The notes beneath the pieces are model-generated. The model ran no database searches, was not told the origin of the DNA, and saw nothing but the letters and a program-made list of their open reading frames with translations. Source: Bacillus tequilensis KCTC 13622 (GTDB taxonomy: Bacteria > Bacillota > Bacilli > Bacillales > Bacillaceae). From it: 64,000 bases of DNA. Position numbers and translations under genes: made by a program. The stretch is from NCBI RefSeq assembly GCF_000507145.1, contig NZ_AYTO01000029.1, positions 59,903 to 123,902 on the forward strand, given 5' to 3'. Position 1 is the stretch's first letter. Each line of letters begins with the position of its first letter. Shown one piece after another: positions 58,893 to 64,000 of this stretch.

Positions 58893-61478
58893 ATGAGTGA
58901 CCAAAACACCGTAGAAGACGATATCTTGGGTGCGCTGGACAAACGAGAAAAGAAAGAAAGTACAAAAAAGACCCGCACCAAAAAGTCAGAACCTAAAAAG
59001 AAAGCCAAAAAAGTCACCAAGAAAGAACAACAGATAATAGATATTGCAAATTCGATAAAGGTTCCTGACAACTACCATTTAATTAATACACCTGAATTAT
59101 TTGAGAAATTCGTACAACATTACACGATGTACAAGACTATGTACCAAGAGCCTTACGTGTTCATTGATACAGAGACTTATGGGGTTAACCCGTTTAAGGA
59201 TGAGATTATATCAATCTCCATCGGCTTTATGGACGACAACCACTTCGATTTACCGATCAAACCATTCAAACACCCGTCATCTGTAGATGTCCCTTCTTTA
59301 GACCATACCCCAACAGTAGACACATTGCGGCCGCTTTTGCAGCAAGACAAGAAGCTTGTCTTAGCTAACGCAAAGTTTGATATCCATGTCCTCTATAACT
59401 GGTGTGATATTGATATCACATTTAATGTTTGTTGGGATACTATGGTTGCTGCTGGCCTCCTAAATGAAAATATGCCTAAGGGTCTTAAAGAATGGTACAA
59501 AACATACGCATTGCCTGACTTGGTAGCTCGGGGATTAATGGAAGATGAACGTAAATTGCCTACTTTCAAATTCGGTAGTATGTTCGACAAGATCCCGTTC
59601 GATGAAGTCCCGCACAATTTAGCAACCTACTATGCTTGTCACGATACCTTTATGACCAAAGCAGTTTTCCAATATCAAAAGTCTATATTAGAAGACCCTA
59701 CGTTCGGCCTCGATGGTGTAATGAAGCTGTTTAAAGAAGTAGAAATGCCGTTAATCCCAGTCCTCGCCACCGCAGAACGCAAGGGGATTAAAGTAGATGG
59801 GGACTTCCTAGAAAAAGATATCGGGTATGCCCTATCTAAGAAACTCGCAGAGATAAAGCAAGGTATCTACGATCATCTCGGATCGACAATTGTGTTGCAG
59901 AAAACTAAAACTCGACAAAAGAACGGGATTAAATTTAAAGAGCATTACGAAGTAACCGAGGAATTTAACTTAGGTTCCCCCGCTCAACTTTCACGTAAGC
60001 TCTATGTTGATAATAAGATCCTAGAGCCGGTTATGGAATATGACAAGGAGAGTAAGAAACAGGTACCTAAAAACAAAACAGATAAGAAGACACTTACTAG
60101 GAACAAAAACGCACACCCTGTCATACCTCTAATACTGGAGTATAGAGGACTATCTAAGTTGATTGACGCTTTTTGCAATAAACTCCCTAAAGAACCCCAA
60201 GGCACGATTGACGGAAGAATTCACTGTTCTTATAACCAATTGGTTCGGACAGGCCGTATGTCCTGCTCCAATCCAAACTTACAACAGATACCTTCTAAGT
60301 TTGACTTAATACGGTATGGGTTCAGAGCCGATGAGGGCCGCACGTTAGTATCAATCGACTTCTCGCAGCAGGAGTTACGGTGGTTAGCAATCTTTACCCA
60401 AGAACCTTCTTTAATAGAGGTATATAGTAAGGGACTAGACATGCATAGCCGAGTAACTTGTCAAGTGCATGGGTTTGACTATAACATGTTTGAACAAATC
60501 CGTAACTATAAAGGTGATACCGCCGAAGAGACAGAAAGAAATCTCAAAGAAGCCATGGATAATTGGAAATACACTGAGGAAATTCAATTTGCTATCGCCA
60601 AATATAACGCCACTTACGGCACGAATTTTGATTCTGATGTTTTGGACGATAACATTACAACTACCTTAGCAAGCTTTTTTGAATTACTTCGTAAAAAAAC
60701 TAAGTCTGTTGTATTCGGAACAGTTTACGGTATCACAGAGATCGGTCTAGCTGATCAAATTCAAGGTACCAAAGAAGAGGCCAAAGCTCTAATCGATGGA
60801 TTTAAAGCAGGATTGCCTTACTACCTCCGCTGGGAGGCTGAAACCCATAAGAAGGTTCTTGCAAGCGGTTATGTGGAAACCTGGTTAGGGAGAAAACGCC
60901 GCTTCGGAGAAACATTGCAAGAGGCTTACGCTAGCGATCTATGGAGAAAACGCAAATGGCATTGGCTAGTCGAAAAGTGCAAAAGGCAATCAACGAACGT
61001 ACTAATCCAGGGTACCTCTGCGGACCAGGTTAAAAAAGCTATGGTCGAGTTATTTTACCCTAAGCGCCCCGATGGAACTGTATGTTTTGACCGTACTGAA
61101 TGGTTGGAGAACGGCTATCAATCAAAATTGGAAGAGCACGATGTTAATCTCCTGTTACAGGTACATGACGAGTTGGTATTCGAGGCTCCTGAGACAGTTG
61201 AATGGTCAGCTTTACAAGAATTAGCTGAAATCATGCAGAATGTCATTCCTACAGAACATTTAGGTGTGCAGTTTAAGTCCGATATTGAAGCCTCTCCATA
61301 TTGGGGTGGGAACTTCTCTCCTGAGGAACTAAGCCAAATTGCTAACGGTGAGCTAGATTGGAGAGAGACTTTTGCCAAGGAAGTTAAAAAGAAAATGGAG
61401 AAAGAGTTAGGGCACGAGTACGAGTTAGGGCTATTTACAGAAAAAGATGAGGATGAAGATGAAGATCAAGCAGCGTAA
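58893..61478 (+). CDS. DNA polymerase, family A, with 3'-5' exonuclease
   Basis: 861 residues, ATG behind TAGGAGGG. A Lys-rich N-terminal ~45 residues precedes a DEDD exonuclease: VFIDTETYG (D92, E94), NAKFDIHVLYNW, YYACHDTFMT. Polymerase motifs: A LVSIDFSQQELRWLA, B RKKTKSVVFGTVYGI, C LLQVHDELVFEA, and QGTSADQVKKAMVEL. There is no 5'-3' exonuclease domain. Ends in an acidic tail. This is the phage replicative polymerase. Confidence 0.93.
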   Translation: MSDQNTVEDDILGALDKREKKESTKKTRTKKSEPKKKAKKVTKKEQQIIDIANSIKVPDNYHLINTPELFEKFVQHYTMYKTMYQEPYVFIDTETYGVNPFKDEIISISIGFMDDNHFDLPIKPFKHPSSVDVPSLDHTPTVDTLRPLLQQDKKLVLANAKFDIHVLYNWCDIDITFNVCWDTMVAAGLLNENMPKGLKEWYKTYALPDLVARGLMEDERKLPTFKFGSMFDKIPFDEVPHNLATYYACHDTFMTKAVFQYQKSILEDPTFGLDGVMKLFKEVEMPLIPVLATAERKGIKVDGDFLEKDIGYALSKKLAEIKQGIYDHLGSTIVLQKTKTRQKNGIKFKEHYEVTEEFNLGSPAQLSRKLYVDNKILEPVMEYDKESKKQVPKNKTDKKTLTRNKNAHPVIPLILEYRGLSKLIDAFCNKLPKEPQGTIDGRIHCSYNQLVRTGRMSCSNPNLQQIPSKFDLIRYGFRADEGRTLVSIDFSQQELRWLAIFTQEPSLIEVYSKGLDMHSRVTCQVHGFDYNMFEQIRNYKGDTAEETERNLKEAMDNWKYTEEIQFAIAKYNATYGTNFDSDVLDDNITTTLASFFELLRKKTKSVVFGTVYGITEIGLADQIQGTKEEAKALIDGFKAGLPYYLRWEAETHKKVLASGYVETWLGRKRRFGETLQEAYASDLWRKRKWHWLVEKCKRQSTNVLIQGTSADQVKKAMVELFYPKRPDGTVCFDRTEWLENGYQSKLEEHDVNLLLQVHDELVFEAPETVEWSALQELAEIMQNVIPTEHLGVQFKSDIEASPYWGGNFSPEELSQIANGELDWRETFAKEVKKKMEKELGHEYELGLFTEKDEDEDEDQAA

Positions 61479-61503
61479 GGTGGCCTTAGGGTCACCTTTT
61501 TTG
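61477..61503 (+). terminator. Terminator of the polymerase gene
   Basis: AAGGTGGCCTTAGGGTCACCTT followed by TTTT; overlaps the stop region. Confidence 0.8.
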
Positions 61504-61521
61504 TTGCAGCTAATAATTTCT

Positions 61522-61552
61522 CGCAACTATTGAAGATTGCTAAACGATAACT
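61522..61552 (+). promoter_or_regulatory. Middle (ECF-type) promoter M11
   Basis: CGCAACT (61522-61528), 16 bases, CGATAACT (61545-61552), directly after the polymerase terminator; 37 bases before the gene at 61589. Confidence 0.8.
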
Positions 61553-61588
61553 ATTTTGAAGTTAAGAACATTTAAGGAGAGATTCATT

Positions 61589-61966
61589 ATGGCAACGAAT
61601 CATCAGGAAATTAAAGAAATTGTGGTTGTAGAGTTCGACCCTACACTCAAACATTACGATTTTAAAAACTGCCTTGAAGGCATTTCGATAGGAGACAGTG
61701 TTGTTGTAGACACAAGGAATGGAGTCAGAGCCGGTACAGTAGTCGGATTCAAAAACGACTCTAAATTAGCAGACAGGTGGATCATTCAAAGAGTAGATTT
61801 AGAAGGCCACAAAGAGCGCTTAGAGAAAGAAAAAGAGAGAATTGCTGTAAAGGCCCAAATGGAGAAACGACGCAAAGAACTTGAAGAGTTAGAAGTCTAC
61901 CAAAGCTTAGCTGATAACGATAAAAGAATGGCCGACCTACTGAGTAACTACAAGGCACTAGCATAA
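61589..61966 (+). CDS. Hypothetical protein with coiled-coil end (125 aa)
   Basis: Start at ATG 61589 (MATNHQEIKEIVVVEFDPTL) behind AAGGAGAG. The N-terminal ~70 residues are a small beta fold (GISIGDSVVVDTRNGVRAGT, KLADRWIIQRVD), the rest a charged helix (RLEKEKERIAVKAQMEKRRK). The beta part resembles small SH3/KOW-like domains. First gene after promoter M11. Confidence 0.65.
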   Translation: MATNHQEIKEIVVVEFDPTLKHYDFKNCLEGISIGDSVVVDTRNGVRAGTVVGFKNDSKLADRWIIQRVDLEGHKERLEKEKERIAVKAQMEKRRKELEELEVYQSLADNDKRMADLLSNYKALA

Positions 61967-61981
61967 GGAGGACGAAGGGAA

Positions 61982-62191
61982 ATGGAAAACACTAGACCGC
62001 TTTTTATTAAGCTCACTCATTTAAAGACAGGAAAGCCTACGTACATCAAGGCTAACAACATCACAAGTGTACGACAAAACGATGAAGGGGTAACTCTAGT
62101 TCTACAGGGAGACAGTGGTCAGTATGTCAAGGAAAGTGTTGAGTACGTTATTGACGTGTTGACTATGTACGGTTTTGGGTTTATTGATTAA
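61982..62191 (+). CDS. Hypothetical protein (69 aa)
   Basis: ATG behind AGGAGGACGAAGGG. PLFIKLTHLKTGKPTYIKAN, then NITSVRQNDEGVTLVLQGD: a small beta protein of the type often found in phages (YopX/flagellar FlbD-like pattern). Function unknown. Confidence 0.65.
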   Translation: MENTRPLFIKLTHLKTGKPTYIKANNITSVRQNDEGVTLVLQGDSGQYVKESVEYVIDVLTMYGFGFID

Positions 62192-62282
62192 TTATATCCC
62201 TATTCTAACTTTATTAGTCATTATCGGGACACCCTTAGTAATTTGTGCTATTTCTGACTGGTGGGACATAAAAAGAAGGTAA
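62184..62282 (+). CDS. Small membrane peptide (32 aa)
   Basis: TTG start overlapping the previous stop by 8 bases. MINYIPILTLLVIIGTPLVI is a membrane helix and the tail IKRR is basic. No good ribosome site of its own, so it would depend on coupling. Confidence 0.4.
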   Translation: MINYIPILTLLVIIGTPLVICAISDWWDIKRR

Positions 62283-62434
62283 TAAACCTCACCTTACATT
62301 ACTTATACCGAGTTCCTACAGTCGACACACAAAACACTACCTACTAGTTCATATTTCCGACAATGCATGTACTGATACGTAGTAGTTACCTCTTCATGTA
62401 GTCATATTCAAAGTCAGTTGTTCATTGATTCTAA

Positions 62435-62463
62435 TTGACGCAATCAGGAGGGTAATGTTAATA
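62435..62463 (+). promoter_or_regulatory. Possible integrase promoter with hairpin
   Basis: TTGACG (62435-62440), 17 bases, TTAATA (62458-62463). The region from 62445 also forms CAGGAGGG / CCCTCCTG around the -10, a possible control structure. Confidence 0.45.
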
Positions 62464-62513
62464 TTATCCCAGCGAAAGCCCTCCTGTATCTACCAATGAA
62501 GGAGGAACTTTCT

Positions 62514-63680
62514 ATGAGAGGTTCAGTTAAGCAAGACAAGAAAACTAAGAAGTGGTTTTACGAAGTAACAGTCAGTACAGACCCTGTTACCGGGAAACGA
62601 AAGCGCAAGAAGAAGCGGGGATTTGCTACAGAGAAAGCAGCACAGAAAGCCCTCACAGCACTTCTTGCAGAAATCCAAAACGAAGGGTATGTCGACCCTT
62701 CCAAGGTACCGCTCAGTAATTATTTAGCGGAGTTTCTAAAGGTACGTTCAACTGAACTAGAAAAAGAAACTTTCAAGATGGAAAAAGGTAACATGGAGAC
62801 ACACGTGATACCTGAGCTAGGTAAACTAGCTTTAGGGAAAATCACTAGTGATCGTTTGCAGAAGTTCATTAACAAACTCTTAGAGGAAAAAGGCTTGCAA
62901 GCCTCTTCTGTCAAACGAATATTCGACCCTTTAAGAATCGCATTAGACAGAGCTGTTATGAGGGGCCTTATTCGTGAGAATCCGGCAAACGCTGTGATAA
63001 AACCTAAAATTACCCGTGCTGAGATGACTGTATGGTCAAGAGAAGATGTAATAAGATTCCTCAATTTCGCAAAGAAAGATCGGATGTTTATGCTCTTCCA
63101 TTTAGCATTCACCACAGGATTAAGACAAGGTGAGTTATTAGGACTGCGTTGGAAGGATCTAGACATGGAGCAAGGATTACTAAGAGTAACACAAGTTCTT
63201 ACAAGAGATGGAGAACTAAAACCCAGAGGAAAATCGGCTGCCGCTACTCGTGCAGTTACATTGATGGATGAAACCATACAGTTACTTAAAAAGCACAAAG
63301 CAATGCTGGCAAGCGAAAAATTGGCGGCAGGGGAAAAATACAAGGATTTCGGCTTAATACTGCCAAGTTCTAAAGGTACTCCCCTACTCCACAGAAACAC
63401 GAACCGCTCATTTGATCGCCTAGTGAAAGAGTATAATGAATTAGCGGACAAAATGAAAGAAGTAAATAATATCGAGGTCCCTAAATTAGAGAAGATCAGG
63501 TTCCATGATATGAGGCATACCCACGCCACCTTACTTCTGTTGGCAGGAGAAAATCCTAAAATAGTAGCTGAACGTCTAGGCCACTCAAAGGTTAGTGTTA
63601 CATTAGATACTTACTCTCACGTTCTACCTAACATGCAAAAAGATGTGGCTAACAAACTAGCAGAAGTTCTAAATGGATGA
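62514..63680 (+). CDS. int: Tyrosine integrase
   Basis: Start at ATG 62514 (MRGSVKQDKKTKKWFYEVTV) behind AAGGAGG; 388 residues. N-terminal AP2-like arm-binding domain (KKWFYEVTVSTDPVTGKRKR), SAM-like core-binding domain (LSNYLAEFLKVR, ASSVKRIFDPLRIALDRAV), catalytic domain with TGLRQGELLGLRW (Arg I), HDMRHTHATLLLLAG (His-x-x-Arg), LGHSKVSVTLDTYSHV (His and catalytic Tyr). Recombines the phage with the chromosome. Last gene before tRNA-Val. Confidence 0.92.
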   Translation: MRGSVKQDKKTKKWFYEVTVSTDPVTGKRKRKKKRGFATEKAAQKALTALLAEIQNEGYVDPSKVPLSNYLAEFLKVRSTELEKETFKMEKGNMETHVIPELGKLALGKITSDRLQKFINKLLEEKGLQASSVKRIFDPLRIALDRAVMRGLIRENPANAVIKPKITRAEMTVWSREDVIRFLNFAKKDRMFMLFHLAFTTGLRQGELLGLRWKDLDMEQGLLRVTQVLTRDGELKPRGKSAAATRAVTLMDETIQLLKKHKAMLASEKLAAGEKYKDFGLILPSSKGTPLLHRNTNRSFDRLVKEYNELADKMKEVNNIEVPKLEKIRFHDMRHTHATLLLLAGENPKIVAERLGHSKVSVTLDTYSHVLPNMQKDVANKLAEVLNG

Positions 63681-63699
63681 TAGGTTTTATTTTCCCACC

Positions 63700-63725
63700 A
63701 AAGGAGGTGATGTACAACCTCCTTT
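63700..63725 (+). terminator. Inverted repeat after integrase
   Basis: AAAGGAGGT (63700-63708) pairs with ACCTCCTTT (63717-63725); loop GATGTACA. The T run is short, so termination is uncertain. The left arm is also a perfect Shine-Dalgarno sequence followed by a 5-codon frame. Confidence 0.55.
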
Positions 63726-63847
63726 AAGCGCCGCCCTATTGGCTGTCACCGATAGGGTTGGCATGGGATGTGATCACCATATTTCAGATTTTTGGTCGCC
63801 AATCCGTCGCCAAAACTGATTTATTTAGGTGGGGTACCCAAAAAGAG

Positions 63848-63887
63848 AAAAACAAAAAGACACTTTGCTCTGTCAAACAAAGTGCCT
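63848..63887 (-). terminator. Terminator of the tRNA gene
   Basis: Minus strand GCACTTTG / CAAAGTG hairpin followed by TCTTTTTGTTTTT. Confidence 0.75.
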
Positions 63888-63895
63888 TCAACCCA

Positions 63896-63967
63896 TGAGG
63901 CGTACTGGGTTCGAACCAGTGACCTCTTGCCTGTCAAGCAAGCGTTCTCCCACTGAACTAACGCCTC
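63896..63967 (-). tRNA. tRNA-Val (GAC)
   Basis: 72 bases on the minus strand: acceptor GAGGCGT/ACGCCTC, D stem GTTC/GAAC, anticodon stem CTTGC/GCAAG with loop TTGACAG (anticodon GAC, codon GUC), T arm ACTGG-TTCGAAC-CCAGT, discriminator A, CCA not encoded. Its 3' end faces the integrase gene, the usual geometry for tRNA attachment sites. A terminator lies between, so the exact crossover may be in the tRNA 3' end or further left. It may be a host gene or a phage-borne copy. Confidence 0.9.
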
Positions 63968-64000
63968 GCAATATGATGTCACAATCCTGTCAAGGTAGCG

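Larger units (their letters stand above)
1..63895. mobile_element. Large Bacillales prophage (left end outside window)
   Basis: A continuous run of phage genes: packaging, head, tail, nucleotide metabolism, replication and integrase modules, with hardly any chromosomal-type genes. The integrase gene is the last one before a tRNA-Val gene, as in prophages that use tRNA attachment sites. The left boundary is not seen because the first gene runs off position 1. The exact right attachment site cannot be fixed without the other end. The element could also be a phage genome or plasmid-like phage that carries its own tRNA. Confidence 0.8.

Noticed and set aside
62720..63529. 269-codon open frame antisense to the integrase
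   Set aside because: The integrase frame has all catalytic motifs; the antisense frame has no ribosome site and a Ser/Phe/Leu-rich composition typical of a shadow.
1..64000. CRISPR arrays or insertion sequences
   Set aside because: No regularly spaced repeats with unique spacers and no transposase or terminal inverted repeats were seen.

Overview
The window is most of a large temperate tailed phage (prophage) of a Bacillales host. Evidence for a Firmicutes background: AGGAGG-type ribosome sites, frequent TTG and GTG starts, perfect sigma-A promoters, DnaA boxes of the TTATCCACA type, and Bacillus-style genes (NrdE/NrdF, ThyX, DnaD/DnaB-like replication proteins, XkdF-like prohead protease). 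The long tape measure protein, a peptidase-bearing tail hub and the lack of a visible sheath gene suggest a siphovirus. The right end is a tyrosine integrase gene beside a tRNA-Val(GAC); the left end is cut inside a structural gene, so lysis and tail-fibre genes probably lie beyond position 1.

Layout. 1-25.8 kb, almost all minus strand, is the late block, transcribed right to left: small terminase, thymidine kinase, large terminase, portal, protease/scaffold, decoration protein, capsid, connectors, tail tube, frameshifted tail chaperone (G/GT), tape measure, two tail proteins with S-layer-homology (SLH) segments, peptidoglycan-cutting tail hub and further tail genes. A BRO-N gene sits between portal and terminase on the plus strand. 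25.9-31.7 kb (plus) holds a membrane protein, an unusual cluster of tRNA-like structures, nrdE-orf-nrdF and thyX. 31.7-38 kb is accessory and mostly minus: small membrane proteins, a secreted protein, dCMP deaminase and unknowns. 37.9-38.56 kb is a non-coding region with four DnaA boxes and strong promoters, a candidate origin. 38.5-62.3 kb (plus) is the early/middle block: unknown genes, a di-zinc peptidase, two XRE regulators, a SNF2 helicase, a nucleotidyltransferase, then a near-complete replisome (wHTH organiser, DnaC-like loader, DnaB-like helicase, primase, SSB-like protein, family A DNA polymerase) and an ECF-like sigma factor.

Regulation is the most striking part. Three promoter classes can be read by eye: (1) sigma-A promoters whose -35 lies inside a repeated palindrome TAGTATTTACAATACTA, candidate repressor operators; (2) eleven plus-strand copies of CGCAAC(T)-N15/16-CGATmAyT, each 21-92 bases before an early/middle gene and of the form used by ECF sigma factors, with a phage-encoded ECF-like sigma at 56952 as the obvious candidate; (3) minus-strand elements GTTAnn-N17/18-TATAwT before the late genes, resembling the SPO1 late class. 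Together they suggest a three-step early/middle/late programme.

Metabolically the phage supplies dTTP by several routes (NrdEF, dCMP deaminase, ThyX, thymidine kinase). All functional calls rest on reading sequence motifs; no database search was run.
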